From Enoplosus armatus (lineage: Eukaryota; Chordata; Actinopteri; Centrarchiformes; Enoplosidae), in the NCBI RefSeq assembly GCF_043641665.1, contig NC_092184.1:23263108-23327107 (forward strand): 64,000 nucleotides of DNA. The letters run 5' to 3'. Numbering within the stretch: the first letter of the stretch is position 1; every line of letters starts with the position of its first letter. A program made the translations under genes and the position numbers. Below the pieces are notes generated by a model. The model made no database searches, had not been told where the DNA came from, and worked only from the letters and a program-made list of their open reading frames with translations. Of the stretch, positions 1 through 18,400 are shown one piece after another.

Positions 1-3349
<3,349 letters not shown>

Positions 3350-4700
3350 AGGGGGAAGGAGACGCAAAGGAGTCGTAGAGACCTACACTTTAAACACAGG
3401 ACAGGGATGGATTGTGGTGAAAGGGATTTACATCGTTACATAATGTTGGTGCTGTTGAAAGAGAGCTTTGAAAAGGCACTTCAGGAATATAATATGTAAA
3501 GTATAGGAAAAGGTGACATGCAGAGAACACACGGTGAACAGTGCTGCCCTCAAATCTGAGAGCACTTGAGGATAACTTGAGCCATTACTAACCTGAAGGA
3601 CAAACAAGAGAGTTGATGTCGTCAGTGTCAACTTTGCCTGTTTAAGCTACCTATGCAGATCAGCGTGGCTAGAGGAGCTGAAGTGGGAAAAACACGAAAC
3701 AAACAAAAAAAAAATCAGCTCTTTGTTATAAATAGTGTATAAATAGATCTCAGAGGTGGATTGGATTTGGAATTTTGAAAGATTTGTCTCCTAACATTAC
3801 AGAGCTCCACACAGAGGGATTTGGGGAAAATTAAAGAGAAAACATTTACAAACATAAATGAAGAAACTCACAACAATGTGAACACGTGGTGGGAAGCCAT
3901 GATGTAGTCTGATTTGAACATATGAGCGTGAGGTTACGTGTGTGTTTATAGATCTACTGTTTTTGGCTCATGAGTGAATGAAACAAGGTTGATATGTGTG
4001 AGCATGCATGTCTGTGTGCACAGCTGTATTGTAAGTGAAGAGTATACAGAAAGATTTAATGAAACTGAAGATGATACTACTGAGTATGAATAGCATCTAT
4101 GAAATTACACTATTTTGCAAATGCCAGCAAGGAATTCCGCAATGCAAATTAAGAAAGCATAAAGAGGCTAATTTGATGAAATATCAGATTGTAACAGCAT
4201 TTACTGCATAAAATCAGTTTCGCTTTGTGTGAAACTGACTACTGAACGCAGTCAATATCAGATGTCACTTTTCCCTCTTATATTGATAGCTTAAATATAT
4301 CTATTGTACATAAGAATTGGTGCATTCCAGATCTTCTATTTGCGCAGGCACACACACATACACACACACACACACAGACACCCACAGAATACACTCTGCT
4401 TATCCTACTGCTGCACCATTTGCACATGTAACAACACATTACATGTTCGCAAACCAAGACTTGATAGGGCTTCTCTCACAGACACAGAAACAGCCTAACA
4501 CATCTTTCAATGGGGACCATATATGCTTGGACAACCAGCCCAAAGTATGTTATACACTAAAGAACACTATGTATGTCTACAAGGGACACTTTGTATGGTC
4601 TCTCAGCAAGCTGTAAATAGATAAACTCAGAACTGTATATTTATCTGTCAGGCGCTGGCAGCACCGTTGAACCAATAAAGTACTTATTGTAACTGTAACA
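3350..4700 (+). other. bace1: bace1 3' UTR with polyadenylation signal
   Basis: This non-coding stretch follows the bace1 stop codon. It has a short CA repeat at about 4350-4378. The first canonical AATAAA on the coding strand that I noticed in a plausible position is at 4674-4679, which implies a 3' UTR of about 1.35 kb. The extent is inferred from the signal only. Confidence 0.55.
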
Positions 4701-5300
4701 TGTGATGTGATTTTCCTTTCTTCACACAAAACATTAACTTCTAAAACTAACTTATAGACTGACATCCAATAGATTTGAATTATGCCGTTTCAGTGTTGAT
4801 ATTTACAAAGATTCAATGTCTTCCCCCATAAAGTTCATGTAATGATGGGAAAGAATTTAGAAAATGCAAATACAGCAAATACAATCCAATGAATACCAAA
4901 GAAAAAAAGAAACTCCACAGTAAAACCTTCAAAGTGATATTTATGGCACGGTGGAGCTGTTTTCAATGAACGTTTTACCAACTAGATCCCAGAAGAATTA
5001 AACTTTAATAATAAGGAATAAGTATGACATGAACTGTGCATCCCAAGAGAAGATGAAAGACCCCCTTTAAAATGGACTAAACATGTTTCATTTATTTGCT
5101 CTTTCATTCATTGTTGGTTTCTTGGGTCCTGCTTTAATCTCCCCTGTTGCAATGTAGTAGCCGCAGCAGTAGTAGTGTTAGTGCAGCTGAAAGGAACGAG
5201 TTTAGACTGACGGTGTGCAGTACCTGTGTTCCGCTGTGGCTCTGGACCAATCAGGTGGCGCGCACGACGGACGCTCGACACTTCATGACGTAGTACGTTC
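4701..5300. other. intergenic region between bace1 and pcsk7
   Basis: About 600 bases of AT-rich sequence with no supported coding region. The right end becomes GC-richer and merges into the pcsk7 promoter. In human, CEP164 and RNF214 lie between BACE1 and PCSK7; nothing resembling either is visible here. Confidence 0.5.
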
Positions 5301-5394
5301 GGGTTAAGACTTGTGTATTACGGAAATGAGATGTCAAGCTCAATAAATTCCACAAGTAGGGTGAACAGATGAGAAAAACGAATTCAGTAGAAAG
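5230..5394 (+). promoter_or_regulatory. pcsk7: pcsk7 promoter and probable non-coding first exon
   Basis: A CCAAT box (GGACCAATCAGG, about 5246-5257) and a CRE-like TGACGTAG (about 5286-5293) sit in a locally GC-rich, CpG-containing patch. They precede a consensus splice donor (AAAG|GTAAGA) with the junction after 5394. A first exon of roughly 5300-5394 would splice to the acceptor at 6614/6615. The transcription start is not determined. Confidence 0.5.
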
Positions 5395-6614
5395 GTAAGA
5401 TATAACTGTATAATCGCGGTAAATTGTCGTGACGACGGATTCGTGCTGTTTTACTAAAGAACAGCGATCTGAATAGTTAGCGTCAGGACACTAACGTTAG
5501 CTAACTCACTATGACAACAACAATGCTTCGGTTGAAACACGAGTCCCACTCCAACTTGTTTTGACTTTTTTTTTAGTTAATACTGGTTTATTTGTTTTAT
5601 CATACCTGTAAAGTTAGTCACAGTCACATTCATTACATTACTAACCTCAGCTAGATGCCCGAATAGCTAGCTGACCTACTGGCTAACGTTAAATAAAAAC
5701 TGAGCATTCAGCAAAATTGAGCGCTAGCTAACGCTAGCTGACAACAGGGCTAACAGGTTTGATTATAGCAAAGGCAGCAAATTCTAGCACATATCAGGTG
5801 GTTTCACATAAAAGGACGCTGAACTGAAGAAGCTGAATGTCATTTAAGTCTGAGCTATTGTTGTTGATGCTAATGTCTGACGGGGGATCTGTTGATAACC
5901 TTTCCATTATCTATTTCCGTTATGAACGTATTAGATTAGACATTCGGCTTACAGTTACAGAGCAGCTGGCAGGGGTTTGGTGTTTTGCTCAAAGACGATT
6001 AGACAAGGTGGGGGTGTTGGTGTGACTACTTTTATCATACATAAATACGCATTCGCTGTATTTTATACATCCTTATATGAGAAAAAAAATGTCTGAACAA
6101 ATAATGAATCTGCCATGTATAACATGTCGTGTATACTCTACTTGGGAGTGACAGGGTACACACACACCCACACCCACACCCACCCACACACACACACACC
6201 CCTAAACAGGTTAAGCCAACTGTACATTTAGTTCCAGGTAGACTTTTTTAATTTTTCATAGGCTGCTCTACTAAAATCATTGCTGAAGTGTACTGCATGC
6301 ATGCATGCATTCTCCACCTTTTCATGTCACAACAAGGCAATGGTGTCCTATTATCTAATTTTCTAGCCTAACAGTGCTAATAGAATAGCATTCATCTGTA
6401 AAGGCCTCTTCACAGTAGTCAGTGCAGGAACTTTGATTTAAGTGTCAGTTGAATGTGCTGTGGTTACAGCTCTCTGAACTGTCGTCCAGTTAATGTGATG
6501 CTGTGAAGTTAGTAAGTGGCCTCTGAATGCAGCACACAGATGATAATCAACCAGCCACTCATTCTCAGATGGTCCTCACTACTAACAAGACCTTCATTTT
6601 TGTCTCATGTCCAG

Positions 6615-9600
6615 GTTCCTGTTCAGATGAGGAGGGCTGGCCTGGTTGACCCTGCGTGTTTTGCCCTCCGTTGCCATGGCAACACCCTATTTTCCCACAT
6701 TCCTGCTCCTCCTTTTTGTGTCCTCCTTTACCCTCTTGCTTCTGACCCTCCTGCCCTCCGTTGCCCCATCAATTCCCTTTTCTTCCGCCTCTCTTCCCTC
6801 AACTTGGCCATCACTCTCCTGCGGCCTGGGTCAGTCCTGGGCTGTCCGGCTCTATGCTGGCCCACATCACGAGGAAGAAGATGGTGAAGAAAGCTCTGTG
6901 CACCTGGATGTGATAGCTGACAGGGTACAGTACTTCATGAACACTTTCTGCCGATACATTTTAATCTTTATATAGGTTGTCACTTCTTGAATTTTCCCAA
7001 GGCTCAGAGACTCATGTCTCTGTTCTGACATTTTCAAAATAAAACAGAATTCAGGAGGGCTACAATATTTATTTACTTGGTTCTGATTGTGAGGCTATGA
7101 TTCGTGGGAACGATACATTTTTTCTTTCATCTTCTTTCTCTAAGAATGCCTAGCACTTTTTGTTTTAGTTAAATGCTTCCCATTTGCCCCATTTCTCTGC
7201 ATGTATCATTGAAGTTTTATCTAATGTGTTAAAAATGGAAAAAACACAAGTTGCCCACTTTCAGAAGTATTGTCAGTCAGTGTTCTCTCCATCCCAGGTA
7301 GCAGAGCAGGCTGGGCTGCAAAACCAGGGCCAGATAGGACAGCTGGAAGGCCACTACTTGATGTGTTCTGTCAAGCCTGGAACTGGATCTGTGGCTGGTA
7401 TTTGGAGCAAGAGTGTCCAGCCTGGGGACGTCCTGGCAGCCCACCCTCATGTCCTGTGGCACTCCCAGGAGAGAGTGCTTAGCCGCTCTAAGAGATCAAT
7501 GGCCTTCAACGATCCCCGCTACCCTAAACAGTGGCACCTGGTGAGAATCTAGACTATTGTGTATCTTTGTTACCATCTTGCTCACTCACTAGTTGTCTAG
7601 CAGTAAGCCTTGCCTTAGATTAGTGTCTAAATTTAACTTAATGGCTGTCAAGAGTTGGTAAGTAAATAATTCACCAGACAAAATAATCTGCATGCAATAT
7701 TCATCATTGACTTTTGGTTGTTTGTTTCAACACTAGCACTTTATATAGAACCAGTCTAGCTGGCAGCCTGTCAGGAGCCTGTTTTTCACAGAGCCATTAT
7801 GTGCTTTCATTTACTTTTCTTGTTATCAGTGAGAGTACACTACTGGCAGGGGCAACGTTTAAGAGCAGGCACAGCTCAAGACTTAAGGGGAGGTGGGGTG
7901 AATTTAACATTACCTACACTGGTCAGTGATTTTAATCCCGTCCCAAGCACGTATGTGGGTCATTTTTCACTCCTGCCCCAGAAATGATTACAGCCGCAGT
8001 CACCTACTGTTTTTCAGCAAACTCGTTGGTCCTCCTGTAATTCAATGGGCATCAACGATAATGATATCCTCTAGAAGTGCAAATCACATCGAATGATATC
8101 AAGATATGTTTCATGTTGACAATGACAATAATGCCACTGCTGCCAAAAAGGTGCTCACATGACTGCAAGAAATGACTCAGTTCCCTATAATAATCCGGTT
8201 AAATAATCCTCTTTACATGATTAGAATAGGTTGTCACGTTTCCGCCGTGCAGTGGTTCACAACAGGTAAAGTGAGAGAACAACATTGATTAGCTGTTGGT
8301 GTTTGCTGAAGCAAAGACATTAGTGTGGTTGTTTTGCAGCCTGGAACAGGTTTTGTGTGAATTAATCGAGGTAAATACTGTTGGTGATAGTGGCATTTTG
8401 GAAGCTGTAGATAGAACACACAGATCTGTTCTGCTTTAAATGGCTGTAGAGGTTTGATCAACTACAGACGGAGACTTTCATACAGTCTAAAAGCAGTTGA
8501 GGACCGCAGGTACTAGTTCTTGAGCTCAGTACAGACTGCTTTACTGGCATTCTGGTTATATTTGCATTAGACTTAATGTGTCTCCTGGTTGCACAGTGAG
8601 TGTTTTTTTTATTTCCTTGACTTGCCTTTTTAATCCTGTACCTTTTTGTCCTCCTCCCCTTTATGTTACCTCATCTTTTCCTTGCTCTTCTTGTTCTTGC
8701 AGCACAATGACCTCAATAAGAGTATGGACATCAACGTAACAGGGGTGTGGGAGCGCAACATCACTGGCCGAGGAGTCACGGTGGTGGTGGTGGATGACGG
8801 GGTGGAACACACCCACCAGGACATCCAGCCCAACTATGTAAGTCAAAACTAACAGTGGTTCCTTACCTGTGATCTCGAAAAACAAAACAATGACAGCAAG
8901 AAACAGTTTTGATGTTTACCAGCAAGACTGTGCTCATCGCTATTTGTCAGCGTCCGAGTGCCTTTTTACGTGGAAGGCCGTCAGTACCTGCGAGGCTTAC
9001 ATAAATCATGCACTCTATAAAAACTGCTGTGCCTGTCTTTATTTTAAGCGGAGCGAGCATTTCATTTTCAAGAGCGCAGAAGACTTCTAAACTGAAGAGA
9101 ATGTCACTCACAGTAAAGGGGAGGCAGAGTTTCACACTGTATACACAGCTCACAGTTAATGGCAGCAACAACCAGGAAGAAAGTAGTGGCAGAAAAGGTG
9201 ACAGCGCTTAAAACTAATCCTATTCAAATTCAGTAATGATCACAGTGAATGTGTTGTTAAGAGTTTCACATAGTAGTAGAAGTCTCTTTCTGGTTGTGTC
9301 AGTGCTGCACCTAGTCTATAAAATCAAACAATACTTTTTCATTTCTTTATGAATGTTTCCCTCTTAGAGTCCAGAGGGCAGTTACGACCTGAACTCCAAT
9401 GACCCAGACCCCATGCCTCACTCAGACGTCCGCAGTGACAACCACCACGGGACGCGATGTGCCGGAGAGATTGCAGCTGTTCCCAACAACAGCTTCTGTG
9501 CCGTCGGGGTGGCCTACGGCAGCAAGGTGGCAGGTACTGACGAGATAATTTGATTTGGAACTGTTGTTTAAAACGTGGATGTCCCAGTGTTAAGAACCAC

Positions 9601-10444
9601 AGAGACAGAAGCTGAGACTTTTGGTGGTGAAACATCTCTCCCTTGTTGTTTTCCCTTTAGGTATCAGAGTCCTGGATGGCCCGCTGACGGACAGCCTGGA
9701 GGCCATAGCATTCAACAAGCACTACCAGGTCAATGACATCTACAGCTGCAGGTAACAAACATGCCTCTTTGTGGTCCCATGAAGTATTTCCATGAGCAAC
9801 ATGGCTTTTAAAACATCATACAGATGTGTATGTGTGCATGTGTCTCCTCATTCCACAAGCCTTTGAAAATGTAACGTCTGCATTCCCTGTGTAATTTGGT
9901 GTAATATTTTCTATGCTATAGTACCGTTTTGTGAAAGTCTTGCCTGGATTCTTATTTAGACTCTTGTTTTCTCTAGTTGGGGTCCAGATGATGACGGACT
10001 CACTGTGGATGGGCCCCATCCCCTGGGCAAGGTAAGAGAAAGACAGTTTGTGTGGAGCCCTGTTGTTGTCCTGCAGGGGGCAGTACACTGCAACAGATTA
10101 CAGAAGAGTAGGCATGTAGGAGAAAAAAGTGCAGTGCTTTCACTTGGTTGATTTTGTCTTGGTTCTTGATTGTATAAAGTATAATCTTTCCTCTTTTTAT
10201 TTTCCATCCACAGGCGGCGCTGCAGCACGGGGTGATTGCAGGCAGACAAGGCTTCGGCAGCATCTTTGTGGTTGCCAGTGGCAACGGAGGTCAATACAAT
10301 GACAACTGCAACTATGACGGCTACGCCAACTCCATCTACACCATCACAGTCGGTAAGACGAGTCTCACAGGTGTGTGAGTGTGTGCCTCTGTAATGTCAC
10401 CTGTGTTTTGGGTGTGCATATGTAGGGCCATGAATAATCAATAC

Positions 10445-10521
<77 letters not shown>

Positions 10522-10669
10522 TGCAGGAGCAGTCGATGAGAAAGGCAGGATGCCCTTCTATGCTGAGGAGTGTGCGTCCATGCTGGCTGTCACTTTCAGC
10601 AGCGGGGGGAGCAAGCTGAGGAGCATTGTAGGTCTTACTGGAACACAAACACACACACACACCCACACA

Positions 10670-10722
<53 letters not shown>

Positions 10723-13700
10723 ATGATGACTACACTAGAGAATGGGTGAGTAGTGGCATAAAGAACAACAGGAAAGCAGGAAGTCAATGATGACCTCCCC
10801 AAAGCTGGAAAAAGACCTGAAAAGATGATGTCATCGTATTCTTTAGTTGGTCCAATCACAGTGAGTTAGGGAGCCTTCACACCTAACCTGTTAAGTACAG
10901 TTCAAACAGACTCTTGTGTGTTTGACCATAGTCATTTGGTTTGTTTAGGCTGGTATGAAAGCTGTGAATGCTACTGAATGCAACCCTACTAGGACCACCT
11001 GAAAAGGAGGGTCTAGGTCTGGTTCTAGTTGGACTCTGGTACGGTTTGTTTGTGGTGTGAAAGCAAGGAAGACCAACCACAGTATTCTGTGATAGTAGCT
11101 AAACTACTGTTAAATCCATCTGGTGACCAGGAACTGTCAAGAAAGGGATCTTCTAAGTGATCTGTATAAGGGAAGCATTTCAGACCTGGTTATCGTGGGA
11201 GACACAGTCTGTCTTCTTATTGTTCAGGTTAACGAGAGACTTGTTCAAATTCATTGAATTCATTAGTTGTAATATAGGAAAGAAGCGTCTCTTGAAGCGT
11301 GCAGACACCATATTCCACACAACATGACATGTAAAACAATATATCTCAATGTCACTGTATGGAACCTCAAGTGGTCTAACAACTTTGAATTTAGTGATTG
11401 TGACAAATGTTTGAAAGCTCGTGAAAGAGCAGCTCCGCGTCCAGAGGAGCAGAGGCTATTTTCATCTGAAACGATGACGGATGATGACAGGAGCAAGGGC
11501 CCGTTGAAGCCACTGACCAGGATTTGCAGCTGTTTGCGGCTGTCACCATGACAACACAGCTTGGACCAGGGATGTCATCGCCTGGGGGAGAAGAGTTTAG
11601 CCAGGGTTGGCTCTCTCTGGAGAAGGCTGAACCACCACCAACCACAGTGTACTCACAGGCCAAGTGCTTACCACACACTGCCCATTAGTGTATTATTCTG
11701 AAGAACCCATTAAGAGTGTACCAAGAACTGCTGCCTTCACAAATGCATTTTATCACAGTGCTCCGAGTCTGTGAAGCCTGGAAAAGTCACAAAATGGGAA
11801 CTTCCATGGTTAGTTATAGAATATTCAACAAGAGTTTTGGATATTTGATGGCCGCTGGCTGATCAGGTTATGTGAGGTTGTTCTAGAGACTCATTCATCA
11901 CTGATTCTTGATCATGTAAGGCACGAAATGTCTATGGCTAACCAAAATATGACACAGGATTCTAGATTCAGCCGTTCACCCAAAAAGAGTCAGTGTTCCT
12001 ACTTGAATGAATATATTATAATAGGTGACTTTTACAAATGGACACACATGTGTAGCATGTCTCCTGATGATGCCTGTATACTCTCACCACATAGACAGCT
12101 GGGCGGGATGAACATTACTTAGCCCTGCTAGGGCACCCTGTACATGCACAACACTGCACAGTAGCTCAAAACCTTCTACATGGCTGGAGCAGCTGTTGGA
12201 AAAGGCCCACATGTAAACACAGGGATGGGAATCCCTCAGCCCACATCGCTGTGGTCCTTCTGTCCGACAGACTGTCACTTGTGTGTGTACCGGCGGGTGG
12301 TGCACATGGAAGACATGTGAGACATGTTTGCAGTTGTGCATATGGGTTGGTTTGACCTCACTCACATAGTGATGAGAAACAAAGCTGTAAAACTACATTA
12401 TATTGGTCTTTTTTTGCTCATAAAGTTAATCAGGATTTCAAAGTTCTCTACATTTCCATTCTGTGCGTTTACTTGCCTACTCTTCATTCATTGGTTGGTC
12501 CTTCTTCTTTTCATCTCTTTAAAAGCGGAACCTCCCCAGGCCTTTAAACCCCTGTCATACAATCCTCATGTATTCCATTAACTGTACACAAACAGTGCTG
12601 AACTCTGGCCACCCGTAAAAGTAAAGTAAATATGTCGCTTTGTCATGATGGCTCCATGATGCTGGCGCCTGAGTAAAGTGTTCTTTGCTGCAAGTTTAGT
12701 TACAGAACCTTCATGCTCAAGAGTTTGTACTGGATATACCCCCTAAAAGGTTTGCCTTCACTCGTCTGTCAGTGTATACTTACATATGTTAGTGCCAGTT
12801 CGTGTGTGGCCTCCTGCCAGAGCTATTACCACCGTGGCACTGTTTGTTCTCCATGGTCGTATTCCTCTGCTTAACTCATCTGTCTGTCTCTGCAGGTGAC
12901 ATCAGACTGGTCCGTGCAGCCGGGGACCGGGTGTACGGAGGGCCACACCGGCACGTCTGCCGCGGCACCCCTGGCGGCAGGAATGGTGGCCCTCATGCTG
13001 CAGGTCCGCCCCTGTCTGAGCTGGAGGGACATCCAGCACATCATCGCCTTCACTGCCACCAAGGTAGGTCTGACTACATCTCCTGCTGCCTCGGTCGGCA
13101 CTGTATACATGCCTGTGTTGATGCTTCATTCACCTGGATACTAGTATCAGGAGGCAGGGGTTCTCAGTGGCATTCCTGGATGTTGTGGTGCACCAGGGGA
13201 GCTCTACCTTTGTATGAAGAGAAATGAAATACTAATGGACAAGGTGTGTTATACTGGTCTGAAAGTGATTGTGCGCTTGTTAGAGCCAATTAGGTGGGAC
13301 GGCAGCAGTTCACAAAGTGATGCAAAATGACATGCTTTCTATCAGTGTATGAAACCTCAGGGTGCTCAAAACCTACAGGGGACAGGACAACAAGTAAGGT
13401 AAATTCAGAAACAGGCACAGTTAAGCTCACAGTTTCGATTCTTCCATTTATCTTTATTGGACAACAGCTTATTCTTCCAATATGGGCACCACCCCACAGT
13501 ACATCCTGGCTGGTTGGTTTATGAGGATAGTCGAGAGTGAGTCAGACTTGAGGAGTCAGTAGAGGAGCTTGTCAGCGGTCAAAGAGGAGAAGAGATAAAA
13601 TGAAATTTATGTGCCTTGCTTTGTCGTGTGTATCTAATCTTTTCAAGATGTCAGCAACTCATTAAATATCTCATCCAATGTATATGAGATGGTGGTTGAT

Positions 13701-15010
13701 TAGACTTCCAGCCCATGAGTCAATGATTATCTTTAATGCTTCAGAAATAGGGTGACAAATTGACTTCCAGAAGGTACCTAATGAGGGGCAATGCCAAAAC
13801 ATGTGCATCAGTGTAGCTGGAGCCTGCTTGCATCTATTGTTGATTATTTTGTTTTGATTAATTAATTATTAATTAATAGTGAAAAATCCCCACAGATTGC
13901 TTGTTTTGTCCAGCAAAGATGTTCAATTTACAATGGAAAAAAATGGGAAAAGCGGCAAATTCTGACATTTAAGAAGCTGGGAACTTCGAATGTTTGGCAC
14001 TCCACCTTGATAAATCCGTAATTATCAAACTTGTTGTCTGTTTATTTTCAATGAGCTAATCAATTAATTGACTAATCGTGTCAGCACTACTGGTATCATC
14101 CATCTGTAATGTTTAATGCATTCCAAGATGGGTAGACTGGGCTGTGTGTGTGTGTGTGTCATCTCTATATTTGTTTTAACAGTGTGACGACAGTGCAGAC
14201 TGGAGGATGAACGGAGCCGGTTTCCATCACAGCCACCAGCACGGCTTCGGTCTGCTCAACGCATGGAGACTCGTCAATGCTGCCAAGGTACATGCATGCA
14301 TACATACACACAAGTAGGGCTGCAAAGGCCGTTGAATTCATGTATTGATTCTTTTTTTTTAATGACACATTTAATTTACAAACATGATATTTTAAGTGTT
14401 CTCTCTCTTCTCTCTCAGGTATGGGAGTCGGTGCCGTTCCTCGTGTCCTATCAGAGCTCAGTAATAAAGGAGGAAGCATCCATCCTGACCTATCCCGATG
14501 AGCTAATCCGCACCTGGAATGGTAACTCTGTCTGCTCGTCTGCTCCTCTCTCAGCTCTGTATTGGACAGTTGCATGTCGAGTTTACACACTGCACTACGT
14601 AGCCGACTCCCTCCCTCTCTCCCTCCCTCTCTCCCTCCCTCCCTGCCTGCCTGCTCCTCAGTCAGTCTGCCTTTCCATATTAGGTAATGTTCTCTTGTTT
14701 GTCAGTTCCTGCGTCCACATTGAAATACTGGGTGAGATTTTTCCAGATTGCCTCGATTTTTTTTTCCCAAATCTGTGTTTGCGTTTTACAACTCTGTTCT
14801 GTAGTTCTTGTTCCCTTTTCACTCCCCACCCCCTCCAAATTATCACATACTCGACTGTCTGTGTATGCGATCTGTCTCTCTTTTTCCTCACACGCACTTT
14901 TTCACATATGCTCATGGTGACCTCATTCTAGCAGAAACTTTTCCTCTCCTCCCTCGATCTATATCTTCTCTCTTTTATGGTCTAGTCGCAGTCAGGAGCA
15001 CAGCCAGAAA

Positions 15011-15056
<46 letters not shown>

Positions 15057-15423
15057 ATGCAACGCAACAGGAGTTTCTTAAGAGCAAAGTTGCTGACATT
15101 TACAGAACAGACTCACCAAGTACGTCAGGGCTTCATTTCTAAAATAAATTGAATCAAATCAAACTACTGGAACACACACTTTGCCATTTAATCCTCTGTT
15201 CAATCAGGCTTTTTGTCACTGACAGAGTTCAGGTCTGCCTGTCACACTTCTCAGCAGTGTTTGTTGTTGTAGTTTCTATGTGCTTTGGCTGCCTTATTGG
15301 CTAATGCACTGCCCCTTAACCGTTTTCAACTGGTGGCTTCCCACGTGAACACCGTCGCCACAAATGTGTGTTTGTGTGTGCACGCAGTGACTGGCTTTGA
15401 CCTAATAATGACCAGTCACATGG

Positions 15424-15470
<47 letters not shown>

Positions 15471-18400
15471 CAGATGGTCATGCTCGTGAAGAGCTGACGT
15501 TTTGGGATATTCTGAGGTGAAGGAAAGCAAAAGAGGAAGATTGTGATTAAAGGGAAAAGTTGTATGGAAATGTGACCTGTTCAGCTGGAATCTGTTCTGA
15601 AAAGGGGAGAAAAAAACACATGAGAGAGGAGAAAATGTGCAGCTACAGTGAATCTCTCCATCCCCAGACCCCCCAACCACCCACCCCCTCTCATGGACTG
15701 CTTGACCATAATAAATTGAGTAAGGTATGATGTAAAGTGTTCCTCTGTTCATGGAACTTCTTTTTTATTTGCACTGCTGCATGTGGCCACATCTCCTAAG
15801 TTATGGATTGTGCCTGATTAATTCAAGCTCTAACTGACACAATGGCGTGAAAATATGTCGGCCATTTTCTGGTGCAATGTTCGCGAGGCGGCAGCCATAT
15901 TTGGAATAGAAGTTTTTTGGTGGCCGTGAGACCCCCTGGCATCACCTCGCCTTGGCTTTCATTAAATAATCAACTCAGACGAAACTTTGGATACTCTACC
16001 CCAAAACAGAGGGACAGTCCCACATCATGTGTTTGTTGCTTCTATGTGAATTAAAACTCCTGCAGGGTTTAGAAAGCTCCGTGAAATGACTTAAAATGAA
16101 GAAGCTGGTGGTTTGGGTTCTTCAAGGAGCAGAATGAGTTTTCCCACACATTGCTCCAGGATATGTCTTCATCCTTTCATCTCTGAGCATAGACAGGTCC
16201 GTCTGTTGCCTGGACAATAGTTTGGAATATATTACTGATATAAACCCCCTGGAGGGGAGAGACTATAGCCAGTGGACATTGTCTGTCTTTAAAATATCTG
16301 GATAAAAATGCAGCTGGAAGTACAAAATTCATGAGCAATAATTTTGAATACAAGCTGAATGAAACTCTGCAGCCTGTGCCTCTCCTCCACTTGTCTCCAT
16401 CTCCTGACCGTCTCCCCCCTCCCTCTTTCTCCTACATTTGTCCCCTGACTCTCTGTCTTTCCTTCCACACCTCTGTTTACACTCCTCACCCCCTCGTCCC
16501 TCTGCGTCCCTCCCTGCCCCGAGGATGTGTGCAGCCCTACATGGCCAGAGAGCACCATGGCTCATTAGTAGTCAGAGCCCCGGAAATACCAGGAAATTAC
16601 CAGACACTCACAGTGGGAGGGCGGGAGATGGTCAGGAAGACTGACTGATACTGGTTTCAAAGTGAAAATGAAGAAGAAAGATCCAGAGTCTGATGGAAGA
16701 TTTAATTTAAAAATGATGTTTTCTCTCCCTATCACATTATGTGCAATAAAAGACAATTAATGTGATCATTTTTCACTTGAATTTTCATTTGTTATAATGC
16801 AGGGGTCAAATCTTCCCAATAACGGGCACATGACTACCCTTATCAATCCAGGAAATGGTCGAACACACACAGACACAGACTAAGCTGCTCTGTCCTCTCC
16901 CTCAGTCTCGGCTGCTGACCTCAGACAGTCTGGGATGGAGACACTGGAGCATGTGGCCATTACCGTGACGATAACCCACCCTTGCCGTGGCAACGTAGAG
17001 ATTGTGTTGGTCTGCCCCAGCGGTATGACATCGGTCATCGGGGCACGCCGTGCCATCGACAGGTACTCACACACACAATCCCATGTGTCTAAAGTAGAGG
17101 AAAATAAGGTATTCTTAAAGTTACAAAAGGAAACCCACAATAATCATATGTAACAGTACCTCAGATGTTATGTCATATGTAACTATGTCATATGAAAATA
17201 ACATTTTTGACTGCAGTCTAAAGTATAAGTGTCTAATAGTGTATAATAGTGTCTTTGTGTTTTGCGCACAGAGATCCTGCAGGCTACCAGGACTGGACTT
17301 TCTCTACTGTGCGCTGCTGGGGAGAGACAGCTGAAGGCCAGTACACCCTCAAGATATCTGACCACAGTAAGACACTGCTCACACACCGACACAGCCACAA
17401 ACACTGTCATGTGTGGGCAATGGGGTTGGAATGTCTCTCAGCAGTGGGAAACACAAAACACACACGTCTGTCTCTTGTATGGTAGTCACTGTTTATGTTG
17501 TTTCCTTGTGAGCTCGTGTCCCTCACCTGCCCACACTGACCCCTCTCTCTCTGCTCGTGTAGAAGAGCCGTTGCCTGAGCAGTGTGCCGCCGCGGGAGTG
17601 TTGAAGCAGTGGGCCTTGACCCTGTATGGTTCTTCTATGTCCGACAGCGAGGTCAAAGACAGACAAAGGTGAGACCTCGCAGGCTTTTTGTGCTTCCTGA
17701 GCCTGTTTTTCCTGAAATTGTGTTCTGTTTTAACTCCCGTTTTTGTTGCAGTTGCATTATTTTTTTTCATGCTGCAGCAGTGTCTATAACAATTAGCTTT
17801 CATCTCAGTTTCTTGGACTTAAGTTATTCACATACTTGTAACCTGAATCTAGTGATAATGTTTGGCTCAGTGTTTTGACTGACATAAAAGGCTGTGCATG
17901 ATTGACAGGCTAGTGGAGGAGGCTATGAGTGGCAAATATCTGGACAGCAGCTTCTCTCTGCCCTGCCCTCCAGGCCTGGATATCCCTCCAGAGATCGTCA
18001 GCCCCTTCACCTCCAACAGCCTCAAGGTAAACTACACAACCCAAAACACCATACATGTTCACCGTGTCTCTCTGGGAAGTGATGAAAATGTATAAATTCT
18101 TCAAAGTCAGAGAATACAATTAAATTAGATTCAATACCATTAACAGTTAGCTCAATATATTGACAATCAGGCTGCTCATCCCTTTAGAAAATCAACATTA
18201 AAGGGACAGTTTCATTTCAAAACCTCCTAATTACTCAGAGTTAACAAGCTAAAGGATGATTTATTTTCTATATGCAGTATGGAGGTATATTAAATGCAGG
18301 GACTAGCGTACTTTAGCTCAGGGTACTTTGTACAGTTCTGACCAGTTTAGAAAAGCTGTTGTGGTGAAAAAACTAATTTTAATCTTCATTCAGGAAGTTA

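Noticed and set aside
6516..6887. Alternative frame starting ATGGCCTCTGAATGC for the pcsk7 first exon
   Set aside because: It is out of frame with the conserved prodomain; the frame from 6676 joins all later exons.
10379..10723. Open frames of Cys-Val and Thr-His repeats on both strands
   Set aside because: They are translations of the TG/CA microsatellites with a real pcsk7 exon in between, not separate genes.
14263..14931. 222-codon open frame on the plus strand
   Set aside because: It covers pcsk7 exon 14419-14521 and then reads through a consensus donor into a pyrimidine-rich intron.
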